From Pseudomonas graminis (lineage in GTDB: Bacteria; Pseudomonadota; Gammaproteobacteria; Pseudomonadales; Pseudomonadaceae), in contig NZ_CP053746.1 in the NCBI RefSeq assembly GCF_013201545.1, forward strand, positions 3,065,001 to 3,129,000: a stretch of DNA of 64,000 nucleotides. Direction: 5' to 3'. The notes under the pieces were generated by a model, which was given only the letters and a program-made list of their open reading frames with translations, did no database searches and was not told where the DNA came from. The translations under genes were made by a program, and so were the position numbers. Below are positions 10,042 to 19,342 of the stretch, piece by piece (within the stretch, counting starts at the first letter, position 1; the number at the start of each line of letters is the position of its first letter).

Positions 10042-11544
10042 ATGTTCGAATCCGCTGAAATCGGCCACACCATCGACGACGAAACCTACAGCGCTGAAGT
10101 CCCGGCCCTGCGCGAAGCGCTACTGGAGGCTCAGTACGAGCTGCATGAGCAAGGCAAGCGCCAGATCATCGTGTTGATCAACGGCATCGAAGGCGCCGGC
10201 AAGGGCGAAACCGTCAAATTGCTCAATGAATGGATGGATCCGCGTTACATCGAAGTGCGCACCTTCGATCAGCAAACCGATGAGGAGCTGGCCCATCCGC
10301 CGGTCTGGCGTTACTGGCGCCAGTTGCCGCCGAAGGGCCGCATTGGCGTGTTTTTCGGGAACTGGTACAGCCAGATGATTCAGGGGCGGGTGCACAAGCG
10401 GTTCAAGGACCCGGTCCTGGATCAGGCCATCAACGGCGCCGAGCGTCTGGAGAAGATGCTGGTTGACGAAGGCGCGGTGATCTTCAAGTTCTGGTTTCAC
10501 CTGTCCAAGCGGCAGATGAAGCTGCGCCTCAAAACCCTCAAGGATGATCCGTTGCACAGCTGGCGGATCAGCCCGCTGGACTGGCAGCAATCGAAGACCT
10601 ACGACCGCTTTGTGCGTTTTGGCGAGCGCGTGCTGCGTCGCACCAGTCGCGACTACGCGCCCTGGCACGTCATCGAAGGCGTCGACCCGAACTACCGGAG
10701 TCTGACCGTCGGCCGCTTGCTGCTCGAAGGTTTGCAAAACGCCCTGAAGACGCCTGAAGGGGCGACCCATCTTGTCGGACTCGGCCCTTTGCCCAACAAC
10801 AGCAAGGAGCTGAGCCTGCTCGACAACCTCGACATGACCCTGGCGCTGGAGAAGGACGACTACGACGAGCAACTCATCACCGAACAGGCGCGGCTTTCCG
10901 GGCTCATGCGCGACAAGCGCATGCGCCGTCACTCGTTGGTGGCGGTGTTCGAAGGTAATGATGCAGCGGGCAAGGGCGGCGCGATCAAACGGGTAGCCGG
11001 CGCCCTCGATCCGAGGCAGTACCACATCGTGCCAATTGCCGCGCCCAGCCAGGACGAACTGGCCCAGCCGTATCTGTGGCGCTTTTGGCGGCAGATCCCG
11101 GCGCGCGGGAAATTCACCGTGTTCGATCGGTCATGGTATGGGCGTGTGCTGGTTGAGCGGGTTGAAGGTTTCTGTTCCGAGGCGGACTGGCTGAGGGCTT
11201 ACAGCGAGATCAACGACTTCGAAGAACAGCTCACCGACTTCGGCGTCGTGGTGGTGAAGTTCTGGCTCGCGATTGACGACAAGACCCAGCTGGAGCGTTT
11301 TCAGGCGCGGGAGAAGGTGCCGTTCAAGCGCCACAAAATCACTGAAGATGACTGGCGCAACCGCAGCAAGTGGCCGCTGTATCGCGAGGCAGTGAGTGAC
11401 ATGGTGGATCGCACCAGCACTGAAATTGCCCCGTGGACGCTGGTCGAGGCCAACGACAAACGCTGGGCGCGGGTGAAGGTACTGCGCACGATCAACGAAG
11501 CGATCGAAGCGGCATTCAGGAAGAGTGACAAGAAGCACAAGTAG
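10042..11544 (+). CDS. pap: Polyphosphate:AMP phosphotransferase (two-domain PPK2, class II)
   Basis: Phosphorylates AMP to ADP using polyphosphate. The protein is an internal duplication of the PPK2 P-loop domain, as in class II PPK2 enzymes. The first domain has GIEGAGKGE (residues 48-56) and the second GNDAAGKGG (about 305-313). Each is followed by a lid/Walker-B-like region; RSWYGRVLVERVEGF of the second half is the canonical form, whereas the first half has GNWYSQMIQGRV. This fits the family observation that the C-terminal domain carries catalysis. The length of 500 aa is standard and the start is supported by GAAGGGAG upstream. Transcribed alone, convergent with the YecA-like gene. Confidence 0.95.
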   Translation: MFESAEIGHTIDDETYSAEVPALREALLEAQYELHEQGKRQIIVLINGIEGAGKGETVKLLNEWMDPRYIEVRTFDQQTDEELAHPPVWRYWRQLPPKGRIGVFFGNWYSQMIQGRVHKRFKDPVLDQAINGAERLEKMLVDEGAVIFKFWFHLSKRQMKLRLKTLKDDPLHSWRISPLDWQQSKTYDRFVRFGERVLRRTSRDYAPWHVIEGVDPNYRSLTVGRLLLEGLQNALKTPEGATHLVGLGPLPNNSKELSLLDNLDMTLALEKDDYDEQLITEQARLSGLMRDKRMRRHSLVAVFEGNDAAGKGGAIKRVAGALDPRQYHIVPIAAPSQDELAQPYLWRFWRQIPARGKFTVFDRSWYGRVLVERVEGFCSEADWLRAYSEINDFEEQLTDFGVVVVKFWLAIDDKTQLERFQAREKVPFKRHKITEDDWRNRSKWPLYREAVSDMVDRTSTEIAPWTLVEANDKRWARVKVLRTINEAIEAAFRKSDKKHK

Positions 11545-11609
11545 CGAGGGAAGGGAGTGTGCGGGCCGATGTCGGCACGCACACAGTCGTCATCGCCTCA
11601 CCGCGAGGC

Positions 11610-12197
11610 TTAGTGATGGCGGGGCTTGAGGATCGCCGGCTTTTCATCCGGGGCTTGCAGCAGCAGATACAGGGCGGTCAGCGCTTCCGGGATCTGCACG
11701 ATCATGTCGTCCATCAGGTTGGCGTCGGCAGCGATGTCGGCGAACTCTGGCTGTTCGTCGAACAGACCGGAACCGACCATGATCGGCAGCAGCATCTCGC
11801 TGACTTCCTCTTCGTCGTTTTCGAACCAGGCTGACTCGCGCAGGAACACGCCTTCCATGAAGCCGATGCACCAGCCGCGCAGCTCGGAGTCGTCGGGGTC
11901 ATCGCCCAGGTCCAGGTCGCACGGCAGTTCGAACTCTTCGTCCGACGCCAGTTGGCGAGCGATGTGCGCTTTGAGCTGGATCAGCGTGGCTTCGATTTCC
12001 TGATGCTGCGCGTCGTCGGCGTAATGCGGCGGCTCGGCGAACAGTGCGTCGATCCACTCACGGTCCGGCACGGTTTCGGCGCAAATGGACAGCGCGGTCA
12101 AATAGCCATGGGCGGCTACATAGTCCAGCGCTTCGTCATGCAGCTCATCGGCATCGAGGAAGGCTTGCAGGCGGTGTAATTGCTCAGCGAAGGACAT
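11610..12197 (-). CDS. YecA/UPF0149 family protein
   Basis: A 195-residue acidic protein of the YgfB/YecA (UPF0149) family. Support comes from the helical core with RGWCIGFMEGVFLRESAWF (about residues 106-124), the family's hallmark G(W/F)xxGF signature, and the spaced acidic helices. It ends in KPRHH rather than the C-terminal SEC-C zinc module seen in E. coli YecA. The molecular function is unknown. It is divergent from recQ and convergent with pap. The intergenic stretch to pap contains a GC-rich hairpin (about 11557-11585) without a clear T-tract. Confidence 0.85.
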   Translation of the reverse strand: MSFAEQLHRLQAFLDADELHDEALDYVAAHGYLTALSICAETVPDREWIDALFAEPPHYADDAQHQEIEATLIQLKAHIARQLASDEEFELPCDLDLGDDPDDSELRGWCIGFMEGVFLRESAWFENDEEEVSEMLLPIMVGSGLFDEQPEFADIAADANLMDDMIVQIPEALTALYLLLQAPDEKPAILKPRHH

Positions 12198-12407
12198 TGA
12201 CAGACTACCTTGGGAATAAACGATGCTGAATTCTAGGCCCTGAGGCCGCCCGGCGCCAGCGGCGAGGCCACTGGAATCACTATTCCGGTTAATTTCGACC
12301 GCCGGTGTCGCCGCAGTCCAATCTGTCGGAGCGCTCCGGTATACTGCCGCGCTTTGCGATTTTCACAGCGATTCTCGACCGCTGTTGCGGCACCATCCGG
12401 GGTATTT

Positions 12408-14534
12408 ATGCTCGACCAGGCTCAACGCGTACTTAAAGACATCTTCGGCTACGACAGCTTCCGTGGTCGCCAGGGTGCCATTATCGAGCGCGTTGCCAGT
12501 GGCGGTGATGCATTGGTGCTGATGCCCACCGGCGGCGGCAAGTCCCTGTGCTTCCAGGTGCCCGGTCTGTTGCGCGATGGCCTCGCGGTGGTGGTTTCGC
12601 CGCTCATCGCGTTGATGGACGATCAGGTCGCAACGCTGGAAGAACTCGGTGTCTCAGCCGCAGCGCTCAACTCCACGCTCAGCGCCGAGCAGCAGCGCGA
12701 CCTCGCCAATCGCATTCGTCTGGGCGAAATCAAGATGCTGTACCTGGCGCCGGAACGTCTGGTCCAGCCGCGCATGCTGTCGTTTTTGCAGAACCTCAAA
12801 ATTGCCCTGTTCGCCATCGACGAAGCCCACTGCGTGTCGCAATGGGGTCATGATTTCCGTCCGGAATACCTGCAACTGGGGCAACTGGCCGAGCTGTTTC
12901 CGGATGTGCCGCGCATTGCCCTGACTGCTACGGCCGACAAGCGCACCCGTGAAGAGATCGTCGAGCGTCTGCACTTGCAGAACGCTGAGCGATTTTTGTC
13001 GAGCTTCGACCGCCCGAATATTTTTTACCGCATCGTGCCCAAGGAACAGCCGCGCAAGCAGCTGCTGGCGTTCCTGTCCGAGCGGCGTAGCGACGCCGGC
13101 ATCGTCTATTGCCTGTCGCGAAAGAAGGTCGAAGAGACCGCAGCGTTCCTCAGCGACAACGGCTACCCGGCGCTGCCGTACCACGCCGGTTTGCCCATCG
13201 AAACCCGCTCCGGCAATCAACGGCGCTTCCTCAATGAGGAAGGGCTGATCATGGTGGCGACGATCGCGTTCGGCATGGGCATCGATAAACCCAACGTGCG
13301 GTTCGTGGCGCACATGGATCTGCCCAAATCGCTGGAAGCCTATTATCAGGAGACCGGCCGGGCAGGGCGGGACGGTCTGCCGGCCGATGCGTGGATGGCG
13401 TACGGTCTGCAAGATGTATTGATGCTCAAGCAGATGCTGCAGAACTCCGAAGGCGACGAGCGCCACAAGCGCGTCGAGCAGCACAAACTCGACGCAATGC
13501 TGGCGCTGTGTGAAGAAACCCGCTGCCGACGTCAGTCGCTGCTGGCCTACTTCGACGAAATCATGCCCAACCCCTGTGGGCATTGTGACAACTGCGTCGA
13601 CGGCGTGCAGACCTGGGACGCCACTGAGCCTGCGAGACAGGCGCTTTCAGCGATCTATCGGACTGGCCAGCGCTACGGCGTGGGGCATCTGGTCGACGTC
13701 TTGCTGGGCAAGGAAAACGACAAGGTGCAGAGCTTCGGTCACCAGAAGCTGGCGGTGTTCGGTGTCGGCAAGAGCCGCAGCGAAGGCGAATGGCGTTCAT
13801 TGTTCCGTCAACTGGTGGCCCGTGGTCTGGCCGACATCGATCTGGAAGGCTACGGCGGCTTGCGCCTGAGCGACACGTGTCGGCCGCTGTTGCGTGGCGA
13901 AGTCACTTTGCAGCTGCGTCGTGACCTGAAACCGCAGACCACCGCGAAAGCCTCCGGCAGCCCGGCGAGCCAACTGGTGCGCGGTGAAGAGCGCGAACAG
14001 TGGGAAGCGCTGCGTGCCTTGCGGCGCAAGCTGGCGGAAGAACATGGCGTGCCGCCTTACGTCATCTTCCCGGATTCAACCCTGCTCGAAATGCTGCGCA
14101 GCCAGCCGGGCACGATGGCCGAAATGGGCCGGGTCAGCGGGGTAGGCGCTCGCAAGCTGGAGCGTTACGGTGAGGCATTTCTTGAAGTGCTCGGCGGTGC
14201 TGCACCGGCGCCGCGTGTGGTTGCCGATGTGCGGCATGAGCTTATCAGCCTCGCCCGCGCCGGCATGACGCCGATGCAGATCGCCGGTCAACTGCAATGC
14301 TCGGAGAAAAACGTCTACACGATGCTCGCCGAAGCCATTGGCAAACAGCAGCTTTCTCTGGATCAGGCGCTGGACCTGCCCGAAGACCTGATGACCGAGA
14401 TCCAGGACGCATTCCTCGACGGCGAAGGCGAACTGCCCCCTGTCACCGCCATTGCCGAACTGTTCAGCGGCCGCGTTCCCGAAGGCGTGCTGTATTGCGT
14501 GCGCGCGGCGCTGCAGTCGGAGTTTGAAGTTTAA
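12408..14534 (+). CDS. recQ: ATP-dependent DNA helicase RecQ
   Basis: 3'-5' superfamily-2 helicase for recombination and stalled-fork repair. Seen: Walker A MPTGGGKS (residues 39-46), DEAH in [18 protein letters not shown], the helicase C domain with [12 protein letters not shown], and zinc-binding cysteines in [12 protein letters not shown] and PCGHCDNC. Then come the winged-helix (RQC) and HRDC domains (about 525-600), and about 100 extra C-terminal residues with a helix-turn-helix-like region ([19 protein letters not shown]). At 708 aa it is longer than E. coli RecQ because of this tail. Start: ATG 12408. A TATACT -10-like hexamer lies at about 12340. Confidence 0.97.
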   Translation: MLDQAQRVLKDIFGYDSFRGRQGAIIERVASGGDALVLMPTGGGKSLCFQVPGLLRDGLAVVVSPLIALMDDQVATLEELGVSAAALNSTLSAEQQRDLANRIRLGEIKMLYLAPERLVQPRMLSFLQNLKIALFAIDEAHCVSQWGHDFRPEYLQLGQLAELFPDVPRIALTATADKRTREEIVERLHLQNAERFLSSFDRPNIFYRIVPKEQPRKQLLAFLSERRSDAGIVYCLSRKKVEETAAFLSDNGYPALPYHAGLPIETRSGNQRRFLNEEGLIMVATIAFGMGIDKPNVRFVAHMDLPKSLEAYYQETGRAGRDGLPADAWMAYGLQDVLMLKQMLQNSEGDERHKRVEQHKLDAMLALCEETRCRRQSLLAYFDEIMPNPCGHCDNCVDGVQTWDATEPARQALSAIYRTGQRYGVGHLVDVLLGKENDKVQSFGHQKLAVFGVGKSRSEGEWRSLFRQLVARGLADIDLEGYGGLRLSDTCRPLLRGEVTLQLRRDLKPQTTAKASGSPASQLVRGEEREQWEALRALRRKLAEEHGVPPYVIFPDSTLLEMLRSQPGTMAEMGRVSGVGARKLERYGEAFLEVLGGAAPAPRVVADVRHELISLARAGMTPMQIAGQLQCSEKNVYTMLAEAIGKQQLSLDQALDLPEDLMTEIQDAFLDGEGELPPVTAIAELFSGRVPEGVLYCVRAALQSEFEV

Positions 14535-14673
14535 CCCGCCGCCATCGCGGCGTACTGCGCGCCTGCATTCAAGCAACCCCAAGGCATACCCGCCGCATCC
14601 CGGCCCCTCTCAGCCTCTGCGACGAATCACCGCGCTCAGGCGCTTGCCTCCTGCCGGGCTCCATGGTTAGCTG

Positions 14674-14686
14674 CCTATTAATTAGG
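14674..14686. promoter_or_regulatory. AT-rich palindrome upstream of the MarR-type gene (candidate operator)
   Basis: CCTATTAATTAGG is a near-perfect inverted repeat 26 bases before the MarR start codon, in an otherwise GC-rich stretch. MarR-family regulators usually bind short AT-rich palindromes in their own promoters, so autoregulation is plausible. There is no direct evidence. Confidence 0.35.
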
Positions 14687-14712
14687 AATTGCCTTTAACC
14701 GTCGAGTTACCT

Positions 14713-15147
14713 ATGCCGTTAACCGAAGAACACCGCTTTGGCATGCAGCTGGCCCATATGTCCCGGGGCTGGCGTGCGGAGCTGGATCGCCGGCTGGCTG
14801 ATCTGGGATTGTCCCAGGCGCGCTGGCTGGTTTTACTGCATCTGGCACGTTTCAAGACGCCGCCGACTCAACGTGAACTGGCCCAGAGCGTAGGCGTTGA
14901 AGGCCCGACCCTGGCCCGGTTGCTGGACAGTCTGGAAAATCAGGGACTGGTGCTCAGGCAGGCGGTGCTCGAAGATCGTCGAGCGAAAAAGATCGTCCTC
15001 TGTGACCCCGCACGGCCCCTGATCGAGAAAATCGAAACCATCGCCACGGCCTTGCGTCACGAGCTTTTTGCTGGCATCGACGAGGAAGAACTGCACCTGT
15101 GCATGCGTGTTCATTCGAAAATCCTGGCGAATCTCGAAAAATCCTGA
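14713..15147 (+). CDS. MarR family transcriptional regulator
   Basis: A 144-residue winged-helix regulator. The recognition region TQRELAQSVGVEGPTLARLLDSLENQGLVLRQ (about residues 53-84) and the wing VLEDRRAKKIVL are typical of MarR/SlyA. The start ATG 14713 gives a normal N-terminus; a TTG at 14689 would only add eight residues. It lies between recQ and the FimV-like gene, matching the PA3341 neighbourhood of P. aeruginosa. The ligand and targets are not evident. Confidence 0.9.
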   Translation: MPLTEEHRFGMQLAHMSRGWRAELDRRLADLGLSQARWLVLLHLARFKTPPTQRELAQSVGVEGPTLARLLDSLENQGLVLRQAVLEDRRAKKIVLCDPARPLIEKIETIATALRHELFAGIDEEELHLCMRVHSKILANLEKS

Positions 15148-15290
15148 AAACCGCGCGAACGCCCGCGACAAATACATTGATGCGGGCGAAACATCCTGTT
15201 CTATTTGCACCCATACTGATGCTGCCCGGATGACGTGTCCGGGCGTACCGAATGTGCAGGGACGCCTGCCTCGTCTTCAAAAGGGTTCGC

Positions 15291-17618
15291 ATGCTGAAGA
15301 GTTTTCAGGCCGGTAGTCGTCGTGAAGGGGGGGTGCCCCTTCGCGTTCAGTCAGGTCTTCGTTCGGGTTTGCTGGCCATCGGGCTTGCCTCCGCCGCGCT
15401 GCTGCACAGCTCCGTGGCGGCTGCGCTGGGGCTGGGCGAGATCAGCCTGCATTCCGCCCTCGGGCAACCCTTCAACGCCGATATCGAACTGATTGAAGCG
15501 GGCGGGCTGAGTCCTGAAGAAATCGTCGTCGGGCTCGCGCCGCCCGAGGCTTTTGCCAAGGCTGGCGTGGAGCGCGTCTTTTTTCTCAACGACCTGCGCT
15601 TCACCCCGGTGATCCGTGGCAGCCGCAGTGTTATTCACATCGAATCGCACAAGGCGGTCACCGAGCCGTATCTGAATTTCCTTGTCAGGCTGGTACGGCC
15701 AAACGGGGACCAGCTGCATGAATACACCGTGTTGCTTGACCCGCCGACGTCGCCGACAGGGTTAGCCGCGACGCGCAGCCGTACTCAATCGCCGGCGGCT
15801 GGTGCAAAGAATGATGAGTCGCGTCTGCCGGTCGCGCCGCCCCAGGCTCGACAGGGCAAGCATTACACGGTTGTGTCCGGCGACACGCTGGCGGGTATTG
15901 CCCGCCAGGTGCAGGCGCCGGGCAGCAAGACCTCTTCTGCCGAGTTGATAAAAGGTGTGGTGGCGCTCAATCCGCAAGCGTTTGCCAATGGCGAGCGCAG
16001 CCAGTTGAAGGTCGGGCAGAGCCTGTTGCTGCCGGACAACGCCGTTGAACCGAAGACTGCCCGTGCACCTGCCGCTGCGGGTAGTACCACGTCGGCAGCG
16101 GCCTCTCCCGCAGCGACCGAGAACGTCGGCGAACAGCTGGCGGCGACGGCGCTTGAAAACCAGCAGTTGAGCAAGACGCTGGATGACCTCAAGCAGCAAG
16201 TCCAGACGTCCACGGTCGAGGAGGCCGACAAGGACAAGCAGATCATCGAACTGCAGACACAACTCGCCGAACTCAAGGCCCAATCGGCCAAGCCTGCGCC
16301 AGTTGCTTCCGCCCCCTCTGCAGTGGCGACGACCCCAGTTGACCCGGCAGCTGCAACGCCAGCCGCACCCGCTCCGGTAGCCACTCCTTTACAAGCGCCG
16401 GTGCCGGTTGCCGCCGAAGACGACGACTTCCCCTGGACGACGGTCCTGGCAGCTTTGTTGGTGATAATGCTGCTCCTCGCGCTGGTCTGGTCGGTGCGCC
16501 GCAACCGGATCAAAAATCAGCTGGCCCTCGAACCTGTGCCCATGGAACCGGTGGTGAGATCTGCCGCCACGGTCACGCCAGTCTTCGAGGTGCCGGCGGT
16601 CACCCCTGCGCGTTCGGCCTCTTCAGCGCCTGCCGGCCAGCGCCTGGCCGGTGCCGCCACCGATGCGCTGGATGGCGCGAGCATTTACATTGCCTACGGT
16701 CGCTTCGCCGAAGCCCTGGCCATTCTGCGCGATGCGCTGGACAAACAGCCCGAACGTACCGATGTACGCCTGCGCATCCTCGAACTGCTCGGCGAACAGG
16801 GCGACGTGGAAGCGTATGACGAGGAAGAGCGCGTTCTGCTGAGCCAGGGCGTCGACGCACAGAAGCTCCAGGACATCCGCAATCGTTATCCGAAACTGAA
16901 ACCCGAGCCTGTTGCGCCCGAAGCGCCGTCCGCGCCGGTCGCGTCGCCTGCCATGACCTCGGCGGCAGCCCCTGTAGCTGCGCTGGGTGCTGCGGCAATG
17001 CTGGCTGGTCAAACAGCCTCGGCCAGTCAAGCATCAGAAGACCGGGCGGAGCTCAGCCTCACGGAGCCCGCCCGGTTGGACGAAAATGCGGCCGCGTCGC
17101 TGAACCCGGTTGACCCTGCGGACGATTTTCAACTCAACCTCGACGACCTTTCCATGGACGCCGACTGGGAGCTGGTCGATCCGTTCGATAGCACGCCCGC
17201 GCCCCGCACACCCGTCCCGGCACCTGAAGCTGAACCTGAACTGGACACCTCGTTCTCGTCCGACCTCACCCAACTGCCCGAGGTCTTCGAGATGCCGGAA
17301 GAGCAGTTCCTCAGCGATTTTGCCGAAGAGGAAACGCCCCCGGAAATGGACGTGCAGTTCGAGCCGGGCCCGGCAGCCATCGTGCAGAGCAACAGCGACT
17401 TACTGGATGACGCTTTTCTTGACAGTTTCATGATCGAGGAGGGCGGCTTTGATCTGCTGAGCCTGGACGAAGAGCCGCTGAGCAAGATCAACGAGGCGCA
17501 GGTGCTGATTGACGAGGGCAACATCGACGAGGCCCGTCGCTTGTTGCAGGAAGTGATCGACGGTTCCGACGATGGCCCGCAGCAAACGGCCCGTGACCTG
17601 CTGGCAGGGTTGGGCTGA
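15291..17618 (+). CDS. FimV/HubP-like polar landmark protein with LysM domain
   Basis: A 775-residue inner-membrane protein. Order: signal-like hydrophobic segment (about 25-45); conserved N-terminal FimV domain (LGLGEISLHSALGQPFNADIEL, about 47-68); LysM peptidoglycan-binding domain (HYTVVSGDTLAGIARQV, about 191-250). Next are a coiled coil (about 285-345), a Pro/Ala linker and one membrane segment (WTTVLAALLVIMLLLALVW, about 380-400). The cytoplasmic part is acidic and has TPR-like helices, ending in the FimV C-terminal motif INEAQVLIDEGNIDEARRLL. It is shorter than canonical FimV and is likely the PA3340-type paralogue. A role at the cell pole, in pili or polar organisation, is inferred from the family. 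Confidence 0.88.
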   Translation: MLKSFQAGSRREGGVPLRVQSGLRSGLLAIGLASAALLHSSVAAALGLGEISLHSALGQPFNADIELIEAGGLSPEEIVVGLAPPEAFAKAGVERVFFLNDLRFTPVIRGSRSVIHIESHKAVTEPYLNFLVRLVRPNGDQLHEYTVLLDPPTSPTGLAATRSRTQSPAAGAKNDESRLPVAPPQARQGKHYTVVSGDTLAGIARQVQAPGSKTSSAELIKGVVALNPQAFANGERSQLKVGQSLLLPDNAVEPKTARAPAAAGSTTSAAASPAATENVGEQLAATALENQQLSKTLDDLKQQVQTSTVEEADKDKQIIELQTQLAELKAQSAKPAPVASAPSAVATTPVDPAAATPAAPAPVATPLQAPVPVAAEDDDFPWTTVLAALLVIMLLLALVWSVRRNRIKNQLALEPVPMEPVVRSAATVTPVFEVPAVTPARSASSAPAGQRLAGAATDALDGASIYIAYGRFAEALAILRDALDKQPERTDVRLRILELLGEQGDVEAYDEEERVLLSQGVDAQKLQDIRNRYPKLKPEPVAPEAPSAPVASPAMTSAAAPVAALGAAAMLAGQTASASQASEDRAELSLTEPARLDENAAASLNPVDPADDFQLNLDDLSMDADWELVDPFDSTPAPRTPVPAPEAEPELDTSFSSDLTQLPEVFEMPEEQFLSDFAEEETPPEMDVQFEPGPAAIVQSNSDLLDDAFLDSFMIEEGGFDLLSLDEEPLSKINEAQVLIDEGNIDEARRLLQEVIDGSDDGPQQTARDLLAGLG

Positions 17619-17621
17619 TCA

Positions 17622-17918
17622 ATGTCAGCCAAGCCTGAAATCACCATCACCTACTGCACACAATGCCATTGGCTGTTGCGTGCCGCCTGGCTGGCTCAAG
17701 AACTGCTAAGCACCTTCGCCGACGATCTCGGCAAGGTGTCGCTGAGCCCGGGCACCGGCGGTGTGTTCCGCATTACTTGCAATGACGTGCAGATCTGGGA
17801 GCGCAAGGCCGACGGCGGGTTTCCCGAGGCCAAGATTCTCAAGCAGCGTGTGCGTGATCAAATCGATCCGGACCGGGACCTCGGACACAACGATCGTCAC
17901 GCCGGCCTGGACACCTGA
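17622..17918 (+). CDS. SelT/SelW/SelH (Rdx) family thioredoxin-like protein
   Basis: A 98-residue protein with the thioredoxin-like CxxC motif CTQC (Cys12, Cys15) at the end of the first strand and the GGVFRITCNDVQIWERKADGGFPEAK region of the Rdx family. In eukaryotes the second Cys position is often selenocysteine; here it is an ordinary TGC. A redox role is inferred. It starts 3 bases after the FimV-like stop codon, so the two are probably co-transcribed. Confidence 0.9.
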   Translation: MSAKPEITITYCTQCHWLLRAAWLAQELLSTFADDLGKVSLSPGTGGVFRITCNDVQIWERKADGGFPEAKILKQRVRDQIDPDRDLGHNDRHAGLDT

Positions 17919-18036
17919 CTACGTCGGGCGTAGCCAAGTGTTAATCGATATGTCATGTCATCAAAGCTAAACACAGTCGTCATGTTCATATCACTGACCA
18001 CGTCCACGCTTGGGAAAACCAAAGTGGAGGTGGTCC

Positions 18037-18855
18037 ATGAGCATTGCCGAGAACGCGAAACCCAGCCGCAAACAACGTGTCCGGACCTTGTGGATCTCTG
18101 ACGTGCATCTGGGAACCCGGGACTGCCAGGCCGAACACCTCTCCGCATTTCTCAAGCAATACCATGCCGACAAGGTGTACCTGGTCGGCGACATCATCGA
18201 CGGCTGGAAGATGCGTGGCGGCATGTACTGGCCCCAGGCGCACACCAACGTCATCCGCCGCCTGCTGACCATGAGCAAGCGCGGGACAGAAGTCATCTAT
18301 GTCACCGGCAACCACGACGAATTTCTGCGCCGCTATTCAAAACTCATTCTGGGCAACATCCAGCTGGTTGATGAGGCCGTGCACCTCACCGCCGATGGTC
18401 GTCGTCTGCTGGTGATCCACGGTGACCAGTTCGACGTCATCACCCGCTATCACCGCTGGCTCGCCTTCCTTGGCGACTCGGCCTACGAATTCACCCTGAC
18501 CCTCAATCGCTGGCTCAACCACTGGCGCGCCAAATACGGCTACGGCTATTGGTCGCTGTCGGCGTACCTGAAACACAAGGTCAAGACTGCGGTGAATTTC
18601 ATCAGCGACTTCGAGGAAGCCATCGCCCACGAGTGCGTCAAGCGCGGGCTCGATGGCGTGGTGTGCGGACACATTCACCACGCCGAAATCCGTGAGGTGG
18701 GCGGCGTGGAGTACCTCAACTGCGGCGACTGGGTGGAGTCCTGCACGGCCTTGATCGAGCACTGGGATGGCACGATCGAGCTGTTCCGCCTGGCCGATGC
18801 CCACGTCAAGGTTAAAAGCCCGCAAGCCCCGGAGCCGGTGGGCGAGACGGTCTGA
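18037..18855 (+). CDS. Calcineurin-like phosphoesterase, UDP-2,3-diacylglucosamine diphosphatase-like
   Basis: A metallophosphoesterase with the full metal-binding signature: ISDVHLG (D-x-H), VGDIIDG (GD), GNHDE (GNHD/E), VIHGDQFD and the C-terminal CGHIHHAEI (GH-x-H). The length (272 aa) and the WLAFLGDSAYEFTL insert fit the COG2908 (LpxH-like) paralogue common in Pseudomonas rather than the shorter canonical LpxH, so I do not assign lpxH. The start ATG 18037 has AAAGTGGAGGTGG upstream. The substrate is inferred to be a UDP-diacyl sugar or similar lipid pyrophosphate. Confidence 0.85.
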   Translation: MSIAENAKPSRKQRVRTLWISDVHLGTRDCQAEHLSAFLKQYHADKVYLVGDIIDGWKMRGGMYWPQAHTNVIRRLLTMSKRGTEVIYVTGNHDEFLRRYSKLILGNIQLVDEAVHLTADGRRLLVIHGDQFDVITRYHRWLAFLGDSAYEFTLTLNRWLNHWRAKYGYGYWSLSAYLKHKVKTAVNFISDFEEAIAHECVKRGLDGVVCGHIHHAEIREVGGVEYLNCGDWVESCTALIEHWDGTIELFRLADAHVKVKSPQAPEPVGETV

Positions 18856-18922
18856 GCGCCGGCAGCTTTTTGCTCAAGCGGCGCGGCAGCAAGGCGTCAT
18901 GAGCGACGCCGATAACGGGGGG

Positions 18923-19234
18923 TCAAAACGGCACTTTGCCCCTGAGCATGTCCTTGTACATGACGAAATCGCCGAGCAGGCTGTAGAACGGATGCTTGAA
19001 CGTGGCCGGACGGTTCTTTTCGAAAAAGAAGTGGCCGACCCAGGCAAACGCGTAACCCGCCAACGGCAAGACCCACAATAACGTCCAGTTTGCGCTGAGC
19101 ACGGCGAATGCCAGGATCAGGATGACCAGGCTGGTGCCGATGAAATGCAAACGACGGCAGGTGCTGTCGCGGTGTTCATGCAGGTAATACGGATAGAAAT
19201 CTGCAAACCGGTCGAAAGTCTTCAGGGTTTCCAC
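18923..19234 (-). CDS. DUF962 / Mpo1-like membrane protein
   Basis: A small membrane protein with the DUF962 signature FADFYPYYLHEHRDSTCRRLHFIGTSLVI, two hydrophobic segments and a C-terminal HFFFEKNRPATFKHPFYSLLGDF. The family includes yeast Mpo1, a 2-hydroxy fatty acid dioxygenase of phytosphingosine catabolism; the bacterial substrate is unknown. The conserved His residues (H-x-x-H in YLHEH, HFIG, HFFF, KHP) are the likely iron ligands. No ATG precedes the domain; I use GTG 19234 (VETLKTF). A TTG at 19255 would add seven residues. Confidence 0.85.
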   Translation of the reverse strand: METLKTFDRFADFYPYYLHEHRDSTCRRLHFIGTSLVILILAFAVLSANWTLLWVLPLAGYAFAWVGHFFFEKNRPATFKHPFYSLLGDFVMYKDMLRGKVPF

Positions 19235-19342
19235 AAGGTTTTGCTCTGCGGCCAAGGTGTTGGCTGAGCTTAGTCGAGCCCCCGCCGCCCTGGGTGAAAT
19301 TTCTAACGCCGCCGCCAGGGATGTTGCCCGGCCTGCAGTGTT

